A program made the position numbers and the translations under genes. From positions 473,885-537,884 of the forward strand of contig NZ_JAAIKD010000001.1 of assembly GCF_010820555.1 (NCBI RefSeq): DNA of 64,000 nt, given 5' to 3'. The notes beneath the pieces are model-generated. The model saw only the letters and a program-made list of their open reading frames with translations, searched no databases and was not told the origin of the DNA. Shown here in pieces: positions 1 through 9,542 of this stretch (position 1 is its first letter; every line of letters begins with the position of its first letter). The DNA comes from Psychroflexus aurantiacus (GTDB taxonomy: Bacteria > Bacteroidota > Bacteroidia > Flavobacteriales > Flavobacteriaceae).

Positions 1-227
1 ACGGAAGAGAATCAGAATCAAAACGTCTTGGCGTTAAAATTTTTGGTGGACAGGCTGCTGTTGCTGGAAATATCATCGTGAGACAAAGAGGAACTGCTCA
101 CAAGCCAGGCGAGAATGTATATGCTGGAAAGGATCATACATTACACGCTAAAGTGGATGGAACCGTACATTTTAAGAAAACAAAAGATGACAAGTCTTTT
201 GTCTATGTCACTCCATTTGAAGCTTAA
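1..227 (+). CDS. rpmA: Large ribosomal subunit protein bL27, C-terminal part
   Basis: The reading frame opens at base 3 and the start lies outside the window. The visible 74 residues contain the highly conserved L27 core ([16 protein letters not shown], then [20 protein letters not shown]), so the identity is secure. L27 sits at the peptidyl-transferase centre of the 50S subunit; its flexible N-terminus, missing here, reaches the P-site tRNA. The upstream partner is usually rplU (L21), outside the window. The gene is followed after 16 bp by a strong intrinsic terminator, so it is the last gene of its operon. Confidence 0.97.
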   Translation, partial: GRESESKRLGVKIFGGQAAVAGNIIVRQRGTAHKPGENVYAGKDHTLHAKVDGTVHFKKTKDDKSFVYVTPFEA

Positions 228-243
228 GCAATTAACTTCTAAT

Positions 244-285
244 ATACAAAAAGCCCTTTAATTGATTTTAAAGGGCTTTTTGTAT
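244..285 (+). terminator. Intrinsic terminator of rpmA
   Basis: Perfect 18 bp stem (244-261 with 268-285) and a six-base loop; the A-rich and T-rich flanks are part of the stem, so it would work on both strands. It closes the rpmA transcript. Confidence 0.9.
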
Positions 286-382
286 CTCTGAATCCTGCCA
301 CAGTGACTTAGGAAAGGAAATTATATGGGATTTCATGAACAAACTTCAGCGTTTAAATTCAGGTGCATACGCCTCCTAAATC

Positions 383-424
383 AGAAGCAAAGCTCCTGGA
401 AGTGCTTCCGGGAGCTTTGCTTCT
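383..424. terminator. Bidirectional hairpin, probable terminator
   Basis: A 14 bp perfect stem pairs 383-396 with 411-424. It lies just downstream of the leftward gene at 449-886 and most likely ends that transcript, although the T tract on the minus strand is short. Confidence 0.6.
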
Positions 425-448
425 TATGCCTGTTATGGTATGCTTATG

Positions 449-886
449 TTAAAACCAAGCCTTCCAGGGAATCCTTGAAAGCATAAGCAGTAAGGCCAGG
501 GCATAAAAAATAGCGATGGTTCTAAACTTCTTGTTGGAAGCCAGCTTCTTTTTGTGTTTGCTGTAGCCTACGGTGATGAGGACAATCGTTATTATCATCG
601 TTAATGGGTGCTCCACAAGGTATAATCTCAAAGTGCTGTCCTGCATGACGCCTTTCATGCCAACTTCTGAAAAGGCATTGAAATACGGGCTTACGAAATA
701 TAAGACCAGGCCAATAAGCAATTGTAAATGCGAAACAATAAGCGTAAACAGTGAAATTCTAAAGTCTTGCGGGCCAAATGATTTTTTGCCCAGGGTTTTG
801 ATAATCGCATTAAAAGTCGCTAATACCAAAACTAAAACGACTAAATAAGCCCAATAGGAGTGAACAATCTGAATAACTTCGTACAT
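449..886 (-). CDS. Four-helix integral membrane protein, cytochrome b-like
   Basis: 145 residues with four clear membrane segments (about 10-30, 44-66, 92-108, 121-140). Histidines lie in or at the end of the first three helices (H9, H53, H93), which would suit haem or quinone binding in a four-helix bundle of the cytochrome b561/CopD kind. That is inference from spacing only. It is a conserved flavobacterial membrane protein without a known function as far as I can tell. It follows the thioesterase gene by 5 bp and is probably co-transcribed with it. Confidence 0.7.
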   Translation of the reverse strand: MYEVIQIVHSYWAYLVVLVLVLATFNAIIKTLGKKSFGPQDFRISLFTLIVSHLQLLIGLVLYFVSPYFNAFSEVGMKGVMQDSTLRLYLVEHPLTMIITIVLITVGYSKHKKKLASNKKFRTIAIFYALALLLMLSRIPWKAWF

Positions 887-891
887 AGTAT

Positions 892-1410
892 TTATTTATT
901 ATTTTCAAAAAGAGCTTTAAGCTCTGTAGCGTTTTGTGGTTTCATTTTACCTGCCAGAACCAGGCTTAACTGCTTACGTCTTAAAGCAGCATCAAACCTT
1001 TCTTTTTCAAGTTTGGTTTGCGGCTCCAATTTAGGAACTTCTACGGGATTTCCTGTATCATCTACAGCAACAAACGTATAAATCGCTTCATTGGCTTTAG
1101 ACCGTTTTCCGCTTTCACGGTCTTCGATCCAGACATCGATAAATATTTCCATCGAGGTTTTGAAGTTTCTGGAAACTTTAGCTTCAACAGTCACCACACT
1201 CCCCAGGGGAATGGCTTTATTGAAAGCGACGTGGTTGACAGATGCCGTCACGACGATACGCCTGGAATGTCGTCTTGCAGCAATACTCGCGGCACGATCC
1301 ATCCTCGCTAAAAGCTCTCCGCCAAACAAATTGTTGAGTGGATTCGTTTCACTGGGTAAAACTAAATCGGTGAGTGTGGTTTTAGAATCTTCAGGATATT
1401 TTACTTCCAT
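892..1410 (-). CDS. Hotdog-fold acyl-CoA thioesterase
   Basis: 172 residues. The N-terminal motif N23-x5-FGGELLARMD38 is the active-site signature of the YciA/ACOT-type hotdog thioesterases, with N23 and D38 as the likely catalytic pair. The middle part (VNHVAFNKAIPLGSVV) is the usual second strand of the fold. It should hydrolyse acyl-CoA thioesters in the cytoplasm; chain-length preference cannot be read from sequence. The C-terminal 35 residues are charged and probably helical. Five bases separate it from the downstream membrane protein gene. Confidence 0.88.
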   Translation of the reverse strand: MEVKYPEDSKTTLTDLVLPSETNPLNNLFGGELLARMDRAASIAARRHSRRIVVTASVNHVAFNKAIPLGSVVTVEAKVSRNFKTSMEIFIDVWIEDRESGKRSKANEAIYTFVAVDDTGNPVEVPKLEPQTKLEKERFDAALRRKQLSLVLAGKMKPQNATELKALFENNK

Positions 1411-1454
1411 GTCTATTTTTCTGCAAAGATAGGATTTGTCTTGTTAACCCAATC

Positions 1455-2417
1455 CTAAAGTTGCTTGACATATAACCAGGCCTCTGGGTTTTCGGTCGCT
1501 TTTATTGTTCTAAGCTGAGACAAGGCCTCCTCTTTTTGCACGTAACTGTCAAAAGCTACCTGGTGTAATCCATAGGCGTTTTCTCCTATCATCGAAGCCT
1601 TATAACCCTGAGCCCGGAGAAGCTCTACTTTTCTAATAGCATTGCTTTTGACTCGAAAAGCTCCGGCAATAATGTGGTATTTTGGTTTTAAAGTTTCAAG
1701 CTTTGTGGTGCTTAAAGGAAGTTCGGATAAGGTATAGCTGAATTCTGCACTTTGAATTTTATCCTGCAGGAGGGATTCTGCTTTTTGAGCTTCCGCGTCG
1801 TTATGTGATATCACGTAGGTATTATACTGGTACAATCCTCCAAAACCGATAAGGCTTAGAGCAATCACGCCAACTGCAGCATATTTTAGATAAGGTCTGC
1901 GATGTTTTACTTCTGAAGTTTCTTCTGCCATAACCGGAGCTTGCAGCGTTCTGACTTTTACCCCGGAGTCCTCTTCTGCTGCATTTTCCTGCAGGGCTTG
2001 TGAAACGCTATCCAGGGTCATTTCAGCCAGTCCAAAAGACTCTACAAAATAGTTAGTGGCATCATTAGGTTCAAAAGAAAGCTTGTGTTCCTCATCAAGC
2101 TTAAACCGGCCTAACTGAGGAATGTCTATCACTTTTTCAAGACGTAAAGCCGTTTGAAAATCCTTGACGAAAAGCTGGATTTTGTGCTTTGCAGAGTCAA
2201 AATCCATAGACTCTCCTTTGGCAATGGTTTCTGCTAAAAGCCCGTCGTGATTTTGAATCGCTTTATTAAAGGTCAGTTTCCTGGAAGGTGGCGTAAACCT
2301 ATGAGAGTCCGCATGATAGGCAGACGTGTTTTTTTGGGTGACAAAGGCTCCAAATCCGGGAACGATCACACATTCGTAACGGTATAACAGGTCTTTTATG
2401 TAGTCTTCTACTCTCAT
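1455..2417 (-). CDS. HU-CCDC81 and SPOR domain membrane protein
   Basis: 320 residues. Residues 1-130 resemble the paired prokaryotic HU-CCDC81 domains (YECVIVPGFGAFVTQ near the N-terminus, then IPQLGRFKLDEEHKLSFEPN). One membrane helix follows at about 176-196, and the C-terminal 75 residues form a SPOR domain (YHIIAGAFRVKSNAIRKVE), which binds denuded glycan strands of septal peptidoglycan. The topology, DNA-binding-like domain inside and SPOR domain in the periplasm, suggests a link between envelope and cytoplasm at division. This is a known Bacteroidota architecture; its exact role is not established. Confidence 0.85.
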   Translation of the reverse strand: MRVEDYIKDLLYRYECVIVPGFGAFVTQKNTSAYHADSHRFTPPSRKLTFNKAIQNHDGLLAETIAKGESMDFDSAKHKIQLFVKDFQTALRLEKVIDIPQLGRFKLDEEHKLSFEPNDATNYFVESFGLAEMTLDSVSQALQENAAEEDSGVKVRTLQAPVMAEETSEVKHRRPYLKYAAVGVIALSLIGFGGLYQYNTYVISHNDAEAQKAESLLQDKIQSAEFSYTLSELPLSTTKLETLKPKYHIIAGAFRVKSNAIRKVELLRAQGYKASMIGENAYGLHQVAFDSYVQKEEALSQLRTIKATENPEAWLYVKQL

Positions 2418-2482
2418 ACCAACAAAGTTAATTTTTTTACTTACATGAGCAACAGGCCGACTAAATTTTGAACGCTAAATTT

Positions 2483-3853
2483 CTAAAACTTAAATTTAAC
2501 CCCCGAATAAATTCCGAAGAAATAAGGCTCAAAATTGGTGGTAGCCCTATCAAAGGTATTGATTTGATACATAAACTTAGGCTCTAAATTTAAGGATACC
2601 CGTTCTGAAAAGCTGAAGTCCAGACCCACACCAAGATTGGCACTGAAACTGAAGTCATTGATATTATCTGCTTCACCAATACTGGAAGAGCTTCCGTTGT
2701 TTTCGAAAAAGATTTCATTAGTGTTCAATACATAGGTACTGGCTCCTCCCAGTAAATGAACGCCAAGTTTCTTATCTATTAATGCGTATTCCACTTCCAG
2801 AGGTACTTCCAGAAAGCCCATTTCATGATGGATGGACCCAATAGGATTTAAATTGGAAGGGACCAGGGAACTGGATAGCGTTCTGGATTGCATATTCCCA
2901 AAAGGGCTTGCAGAAATCAGGGAGACGTCCCCGGCGAGATGGGTCTGGATATTGTTATTTATCAAACGTTCCCCTTTGAAAGAAGAGATGGATAAAATGA
3001 CATCCTGCGTGTTGTAACCCATGGCGACCTGGTTAATCCCTGTTCGTATTTTGATCTTTTTATTGATAGCATAGGCAACATTCACCCCGTAAGACAGGTT
3101 GGGATTGCTGGTTGTTTTTCCCAGGAGCGTCGGTGCTATTGGATTTCCTCCGCTAAACGAATTCATAAAAACAGGAGCGACATTGGGCTGAATTGCCCAG
3201 GGTCTTTGCATGGACTTGTTTTCTTCACCAGCTAAACGGTTGTTTGCTTCTATGGCATCAAACAAGGATGGTTTCCGGTCGGTGGTGTATTCCTCTTCGT
3301 CAGTACTGATGAGTGTGGAGGCCATGGAGGCTTTTGACAATGAGTTTACTGATAACCCGTTCAACTGGCTGACTGTGGAAAGCGAGCTTCCTGAAGTTTT
3401 TGGTTTTGCTGCAAGACCTGCTTTCGGGTCTGTTGGTTCCGGGTTTAAAACAAGGCTTGCTAAAACTGAATTATTGGTTTCCGACTCTGAAAACTGAAAA
3501 GCCAGGCGGCTTTCCATAGCGGTTTCAATTTCCGATAAGCGTTCATTAACCGATGAAAACCTATACCGGGCTGGAATGAGTTCCAAAGAGGAGGATGTGA
3601 AATTTACAGGCGTCTTAAACCTTATAGATGGTTTATAAACGGAGGACTGGTAATAAAAAGCTCCGATAGAACTGAAAATAAGAACCACCGCTGCCACGGA
3701 AGCGACCTGCCACCAGAAAGGAAGGGTTCTTCTGGACTGTTTTTTTCCAGTTAATTTCGCTTCGATGCCATTCCAGACTTTTGGAGACGGCGAAGCCTGG
3801 AGGTCTTTTAAGCCCTCCTGAAACAAGCGTTCTATGGATTTAGAAGATTTCAT
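2483..3853 (-). CDS. Anti-sigma-like N-terminus fused to outer-membrane beta-barrel
   Basis: 456 residues. The first 45 residues are soluble and charged, ending in KKQSRR, then comes one membrane helix (about 46-66), a long low-complexity Ser/Thr/Asn-rich linker, and from about 235 a C-terminal region with alternating hydrophobic strands that ends FGIYSGVKFKF, as outer-membrane barrels do. The start codon directly abuts the stop codon of the sigma-factor gene. By position and topology the N-terminal segment should be the anti-sigma domain. A protein with an inner-membrane helix and an outer-membrane barrel would span both membranes, which makes it unusual. Confidence 0.75.
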   Translation of the reverse strand: MKSSKSIERLFQEGLKDLQASPSPKVWNGIEAKLTGKKQSRRTLPFWWQVASVAAVVLIFSSIGAFYYQSSVYKPSIRFKTPVNFTSSSLELIPARYRFSSVNERLSEIETAMESRLAFQFSESETNNSVLASLVLNPEPTDPKAGLAAKPKTSGSSLSTVSQLNGLSVNSLSKASMASTLISTDEEEYTTDRKPSLFDAIEANNRLAGEENKSMQRPWAIQPNVAPVFMNSFSGGNPIAPTLLGKTTSNPNLSYGVNVAYAINKKIKIRTGINQVAMGYNTQDVILSISSFKGERLINNNIQTHLAGDVSLISASPFGNMQSRTLSSSLVPSNLNPIGSIHHEMGFLEVPLEVEYALIDKKLGVHLLGGASTYVLNTNEIFFENNGSSSSIGEADNINDFSFSANLGVGLDFSFSERVSLNLEPKFMYQINTFDRATTNFEPYFFGIYSGVKFKF

Positions 3854-4408
3854 TTAATTCTGATCGATTTTATAGGAATAATTCCCTCCTCCACTGGCTT
3901 CTACTATTTTTTTTCTTAAAATTTCCTTCGCTCTGGACAGGTTTGATTTGGATGTGCCTTCCGAAATGGAAAGTTTTTCAGCAATTTCTCTGTGTGAAAA
4001 CCCATCAAGCGTATACAGATTAAACACCATTCTGTATCGGTCGGGCAGACTTTGTATGCAATTCAATAAAAATGGAAGGGTGTAGCTTTCGTCTTCTACA
4101 TAAATCTCTTCCGCTTTGAGGGCATTTTCATTCACAAGCTCAAATACCTTTTGAGTTCTGTAGCGCTGAAGGCAAATGTTGATGGTAATGCGTTTTAACC
4201 AGCCTTCAAAAGAACCCTTGTGCTGAAACTGATGTACATTCTCGAAAATCGTGATGAAGGCATCCTGCAGATTATCTTCAGCCTCGGCATAATTGCGGGA
4301 ATACTTTAAAGAAATACTAAACAGAACCTCGGCAAACATCTCATACAAAAGCTTTTGTGACGACAGGTCATTCTGCTTACAACGTTTGATTAGGTTCTTT
4401 AATTTCAT
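3854..4408 (-). CDS. ECF-type RNA polymerase sigma factor
   Basis: 184 residues with sigma region 2 (about 15-80, including AEDNLQDAFITIFEN) and region 4 (about 120-175, including LPDRYRMVFNLYTLDGFSHREIAEKLSISEGTSKS in outline). It is a group 4 sigma-70 factor that would redirect RNA polymerase to a small regulon, probably envelope-related. The order lipoprotein, sigma, anti-sigma/barrel is tight: 6 bp to the upstream gene and no gap to the downstream one, so the three form one operon. Confidence 0.92.
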   Translation of the reverse strand: MKLKNLIKRCKQNDLSSQKLLYEMFAEVLFSISLKYSRNYAEAEDNLQDAFITIFENVHQFQHKGSFEGWLKRITINICLQRYRTQKVFELVNENALKAEEIYVEDESYTLPFLLNCIQSLPDRYRMVFNLYTLDGFSHREIAEKLSISEGTSKSNLSRAKEILRKKIVEASGGGNYSYKIDQN

Positions 4409-4414
4409 AGGTGT

Positions 4415-4843
4415 TTATTCTATCACAATCACTTTTTTATCTATGAAAACGGGCTGTCCAAGGCTATCGTTAGCGGTTAAGAATTTGAACGTGAAGTCAG
4501 ATTCAAATCCGTTGTTAAAATTAACTTCTCTTGGTACGCCTTCATTTTCCGGTATACAACTAATGCCACCTTTCTGAGTGAATATAGTTATTGCGCGAAC
4601 AAAATACAAACTATCCTGCTGTATTTCAGCCTCAAAGCCTGAAAACCTGTGACAATCTGACTTTTTTTCGTACGTGATTTCTAAAACATAGGCTTCACCA
4701 ACCCGCATGGTATCTGGTATGTTAGCTGCTAATATGGGAGAAACTTCTGTAGATTGAAAAAAAGTATCATCCTCGGAGTCACAACTTGCAAAAAAAAGTG
4801 AACCTATCAAACAGGCTATAAAGAATTGACTTAGGTATTTCAT
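4415..4843 (-). CDS. Small lipoprotein of unknown function
   Basis: 142 residues. A type II signal peptide ends at a lipobox with C20 (FFASC). The mature part contains two further cysteines and no domain I can name; alternating polar and hydrophobic stretches suggest a beta-sandwich. It is the first gene of the sigma-factor operon, ending 6 bp before the sigma start, so it may sense or transmit a signal at the envelope for that pair. That role is inference from position. Confidence 0.7.
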   Translation of the reverse strand: MKYLSQFFIACLIGSLFFASCDSEDDTFFQSTEVSPILAANIPDTMRVGEAYVLEITYEKKSDCHRFSGFEAEIQQDSLYFVRAITIFTQKGGISCIPENEGVPREVNFNNGFESDFTFKFLTANDSLGQPVFIDKKVIVIE

Positions 4844-4912
4844 TGAGGGTGCATATTTAATTTTAGATGATACATTATAAATAAGGTTGCGTAAAAAAAT
4901 ATAGATTTAGTC

Positions 4913-4946
4913 AAAAAAACCGATGAAATTTTCATCGGTTTTTTTA
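4913..4946 (-). terminator. recA terminator
   Basis: Stem 4920-4926 with 4932-4938, four-base loop, flanked by seven A on the left and a run of T on the right, so it can act in both directions. It sits 19 bp past the recA stop codon. Confidence 0.88.
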
Positions 4947-4964
4947 TTTGGTTTGAAGCCTGTT

Positions 4965-5987
4965 TTATTCTTCAGACTTGGCCAGTTTGATCGCGGCTAC
5001 GATTTTTTCTTCCAGTTCGTCCATCAGTTCAGGATTGTCCAGCAATAAGGTTTTGACAGCATCCCGACCCTGACCGAGCTTGGTGTCTTCATAACTAAAC
5101 CAGGAGCCTGCTTTTTTGATGATTTCGTAATCCACGCCGATGTCGATAACTTCTCCGACTTTGGAAATTCCCGTACCATACATGATGTCAAATTCTGCCA
5201 TCTTAAATGGAGGAGCAACTTTGTTTTTGACCACTTTCACCCGGGTTTTGTTACCCATGACATCACTATTCGCATTTTTGATCTGCGTGGAACGTCTGAT
5301 ATCCAGCCTTACAGAAGCATAGAATTTAAGTGCATTTCCACCCGTTGTCGTTTCCGGATTTCCAAACATCACTCCTATTTTCTCTCTCAACTGATTAATG
5401 AAAATCACCGTACAATTGGTTTTACTAATAGTAGACGTCATTTTTCTGAGGGCCTGAGACATCAGTCTGGCGTGAAGTCCCATTTTGGAATCTCCCATTT
5501 CTCCTTCAATCTCGCTTTTTGGTGTTAAAGCAGCTACGGAGTCAATCACAATAATATCGATAGCTCCGGATCGAATCAGGTTCTCGGTAATTTCCAGAGC
5601 CTGTTCCCCATGATCTGGCTGGGATATGATCAGGTTATCTATATCGATGTTCAGGTTTTTGGCGTAAGCCCTGTCAAAAGCATGTTCAGCATCTATAAAC
5701 GCAGCTATTCCTCCGGCTTTTTGCGCTTCTGCAATAGCATGAAGCGTGAGGGTGGTTTTACCTGAAGATTCCGGTCCGTAGATTTCTACAACTCTTCCTC
5801 TGGGATAGCCGCCAACGCCAAGCGCCAGATCCAAACCCAAGGAACCCGAAGAAATGGCGTCCACATCCTGTACAGCCTGATCACTCATTTTCATAACTGT
5901 CCCCTTACCATACGTTTTATCAAGCTTATCCAAAGTCAACTGGAGTGCTTTTAACTTTGCATCTTTCTCGCTATTTTCTTTTGCCAT
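4965..5987 (-). CDS. recA: Recombinase RecA
   Basis: 340 residues, the usual length. Walker [10 protein letters not shown] at 71-79, Walker B region [13 protein letters not shown]-binding loop L1 ([20 protein letters not shown]) and L2 region with [20 protein letters not shown] in outline are all intact. RecA forms filaments on single-stranded DNA for homologous recombination and would trigger LexA-type self-cleavage if an SOS system exists; I see no clear LexA operator here. A near-consensus -7 element (TATTTTTA on the minus strand at 6013-6020) lies 26 bp upstream of the start. It is transcribed alone and ends at a bidirectional terminator. Confidence 0.98.
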   Translation of the reverse strand: MAKENSEKDAKLKALQLTLDKLDKTYGKGTVMKMSDQAVQDVDAISSGSLGLDLALGVGGYPRGRVVEIYGPESSGKTTLTLHAIAEAQKAGGIAAFIDAEHAFDRAYAKNLNIDIDNLIISQPDHGEQALEITENLIRSGAIDIIVIDSVAALTPKSEIEGEMGDSKMGLHARLMSQALRKMTSTISKTNCTVIFINQLREKIGVMFGNPETTTGGNALKFYASVRLDIRRSTQIKNANSDVMGNKTRVKVVKNKVAPPFKMAEFDIMYGTGISKVGEVIDIGVDYEIIKKAGSWFSYEDTKLGQGRDAVKTLLLDNPELMDELEEKIVAAIKLAKSEE

Positions 5988-6179
5988 GTTTTTTTATTGA
6001 ATTCATTTTATGTAAAAATAGTATTTCTTTTTAATTATTTTGACCTCCGTGACGCAACCATTTAAGTAAATAAACATCTTCATTAGTAAACGACAGTATT
6101 TGAAGTTTTTAAGAAAGATATCTTTTACCAGTATGAATGGGATTTCGGTCTCATTTATGACGGTGTGCAGTTGTAAAAT

Positions 6180-6308
6180 CGACGGGGGCTGACGTTGTTT
6201 AATTTTTGATTGATTGAAAAATTAAAAATGTATAACAACGAATTAGCCAAACCTTGTTGTTTTTTACAACCTTTTAAAAAAGCCCCTGCGAACGGGGCTT
6301 TTTTTATT
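6180..6308 (+). ncRNA. Candidate structured small RNA
   Basis: This stretch of the 770 bp gap between recA and metY has no reading frame but three successive hairpins: a long two-step stem (6193-6199 with 6234-6240, inner 6200-6207 with 6217-6224), a short one around 6256-6270, and a perfect intrinsic terminator. A strong terminator with no gene in front of it suggests a short transcript ending here. The 5' end is not defined. It could also be the downstream part of an unseen transcript or a bidirectional insulator. Confidence 0.35.
6276..6306 (+). terminator. Intrinsic terminator without an upstream gene
   Basis: Stem 6280-6286 with 6294-6300 extended by A and T tracts on both sides; seven T follow. 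It ends the candidate small RNA and isolates the metY promoter. Confidence 0.85.
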
Positions 6309-6366
6309 TCCAAAACCCGAAGCCATTCATTTTAAGAATATTTAACATAATTCTGCTTTTATCAGC

Positions 6367-6396
6367 TTGCTATTTATAAAGTTTGCTATAGATTTG
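6367..6396 (+). promoter_or_regulatory. Bacteroidota promoter of the methionine operon
   Basis: TTG at 6367-6369 and TAGATTTG at 6389-6396 are separated by 19 bp, the spacing of Bacteroidota housekeeping promoters (-33 TTG, -7 TAnnTTTG). Transcription would start near 6403, just before the riboswitch. Confidence 0.75.
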
Positions 6397-6424
6397 CTGT
6401 ATCATCTGCCACAATTCGGTGTAT

Positions 6425-6526
6425 GATTTATAAAGAAGAGGTAAGAGACAGGCTCTACGACCCTCGGCAACCTCAACAAAGTGTTGAAAGGTGCTAATTC
6501 CTGCCCACTAAGGGACATATAAATTA
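6425..6526 (+). promoter_or_regulatory. SAM-I type (S-box) riboswitch
   Basis: The conserved core is present in order: AGAGG near 6436, the CUCGGCAACC segment at 6463-6472, and AAGGTGCTAATTCC at 6488-6501, followed by the P4-type element. P1 closes by pairing 6426-6432 with 6518-6524. Such aptamers bind S-adenosylmethionine and repress methionine genes, which matches the metY-osmC-metX-hom operon that starts 231 bp downstream. No clear terminator follows P1, so control may act otherwise; the SAM-I/IV variant class is also possible. Confidence 0.85.
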
Positions 6527-6691
6527 TAAGGAAATGAACTTGTATTTTTTAAACACCGCTTTTACCCGTTTTTTCAATTTTGAATTCGTAACCTCATGGT
6601 CTTTGTGCTCGCGATCTATGCGAATGCGCATGCCTGTGTCGTGCTTTTTCTGTATGTGCGCATAGGCTCACTTCCCTCATTTTATTTATAA

Positions 6692-8059
<1,368 letters not shown>

Positions 8060-8071
8060 AAATTAAATACC

Positions 8072-8536
8072 ATGAGTTTATCAAACTTTTCAATAAACGG
8101 ATCCAGTATCAATTCAACTTTATATAAAGGCACTTCAAGACAATTCAGCTTTTTAGTGGACGAGCCCCACGAACTGGGTGGTCTGGATCTGGCCGCCAAT
8201 CCGGTAGAATATTTGCTGGCAGGTTACGCAGGCTGTCTGAATGTGGTCATCAATTTGGTGGCCAAAGAATTGGGGGTCAAACTTTATGATTTTACTATTA
8301 ATATCAATGGAAATATCGAGGCCGATAAATTCCTGGGACTAAGCCAGGAAGGCCGGGCCGGCTTTCAGTCGCTGGAGGTGAGTATCGACTTCGTCACCAA
8401 TGCCACTCAGGAAAGCATTGACTTTCTGTTGAAAAACGTAAAACGAAGATGCCCCGTCGGCGATAATTTAAGCCAGGCGACACCAATCGAATACCACATT
8501 TCAAAATCAGCTTACACCGAGGAAGTCTATGCCTAA
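8072..8536 (+). CDS. OsmC family thiol-dependent peroxidase-like protein
   Basis: 154 residues with both redox cysteines of the family: C55 in the [10 protein letters not shown] helix and C127 in [11 protein letters not shown]. OsmC/Ohr proteins reduce organic hydroperoxides. It lies 12 bp after metY and its last 8 bp overlap metX, so it is translated within the methionine operon. The link may be protection of thiol metabolites or handling of persulfides; that is inference. A sub-family name cannot be assigned. Confidence 0.85.
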   Translation: MSLSNFSINGSSINSTLYKGTSRQFSFLVDEPHELGGLDLAANPVEYLLAGYAGCLNVVINLVAKELGVKLYDFTININGNIEADKFLGLSQEGRAGFQSLEVSIDFVTNATQESIDFLLKNVKRRCPVGDNLSQATPIEYHISKSAYTEEVYA

Positions 8537-9539
8537 ACTATTTACGTATCGACAGCCTTTCGAACTCGAAAACGGGCAGAGCTTACCTGAGCTTGCGCTG
8601 GCTTATAACACCTTAGGCCAGCTCAATGCGGATGGTTCCAATGTGATCTGGATATGCCATGCCCTAACCGCCAATGCACATCCCGAAGAATGGTGGCCGG
8701 GCATTTTCGATAAGAAAAATGGTATTGATATCGATACGTATTTTGTGATTTGCGTCAATACGATTGGTTCCTCCTACGGGAGTACCAGTCCTCAAAGCTT
8801 GCATCCGGAAACCGGGGAAGTCTACGGCCTGGATTTTCCAAAGTTCAGCATTCGGGATATTTCAAAAAGCCTGGATCTTTTAAGTGAACATCTGGGAATC
8901 CACGAGATTCAGTACCTCCTGGGAGGGTCCATGGGGGGCATGCAGGCGATGGAATGGGCCATTCAGAAACCAGAGAAAATCAAAAATCTGGTCCTGCTGG
9001 CTACCAGTGCCAGGCATTCTTCCTGGGGCATTGCCCTGAATGAAACCCAGCGTATGGCCATTGAAGCCGATGCCACCTTTTTTGGAAACAAAAAAGAGGC
9101 CGGTAAAAAAGGGCTTGAAGCTGCCAGGGCCGTGGCTTTGGTGAGTTACAGAAACTACCGGACTTACCAGATGTCGCAAATCGATCAGGACAATACCACC
9201 GATCACTTCCGGGCTTCTTCCTATCAAAAGTATCAGGGTGAAAAGCTTTCCGGGCGTTTTGATGCCAAAGCTTACTGGTATTTATCCAAAGCTATGGACA
9301 GTCATGATGTGGGAAGAAAGCGGGGAGGCTGCGAAAAGGCGTTATCCGGAATCCAGGCAAAAACCCTGGTGATTGGCATTCAAAGCGATTTTCTGTTTCC
9401 CGTGGAAGAGCAGGAATTCCTGGCCCGGCACATCCCCGATTCGGCCCTGGAGATTATCGATTCTACCTACGGTCATGACGGCTTTTTGATAGAAGTGGAC
9501 CGCATTAAATCCGTATTACAAAAACACTTTAAACTATAA
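8529..9539 (+). CDS. metX: Homoserine O-acetyltransferase
   Basis: 336 residues, alpha/beta-hydrolase fold. The nucleophile S134 lies in [12 protein letters not shown], the oxyanion region is HALTANAH, and the acid and base lie in QSDFLFP and GHDGF near the C-terminus. It transfers acetyl from acetyl-CoA to homoserine, the substrate supply for MetY. Whether acetyl or succinyl is used cannot be settled from family alone, but the MetY partner favours acetyl. It overlaps osmC by 8 bp. Confidence 0.92.
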   Translation: MPKLFTYRQPFELENGQSLPELALAYNTLGQLNADGSNVIWICHALTANAHPEEWWPGIFDKKNGIDIDTYFVICVNTIGSSYGSTSPQSLHPETGEVYGLDFPKFSIRDISKSLDLLSEHLGIHEIQYLLGGSMGGMQAMEWAIQKPEKIKNLVLLATSARHSSWGIALNETQRMAIEADATFFGNKKEAGKKGLEAARAVALVSYRNYRTYQMSQIDQDNTTDHFRASSYQKYQGEKLSGRFDAKAYWYLSKAMDSHDVGRKRGGCEKALSGIQAKTLVIGIQSDFLFPVEEQEFLARHIPDSALEIIDSTYGHDGFLIEVDRIKSVLQKHFKL

Positions 9540-9542
9540 CCC

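Noticed and set aside
6184-6194. GGGGCTGAC, similar to the 5' end of tmRNA
   Set aside because: No tag-coding segment, no 3' tRNA-like end; the terminator follows after about 120 bases.
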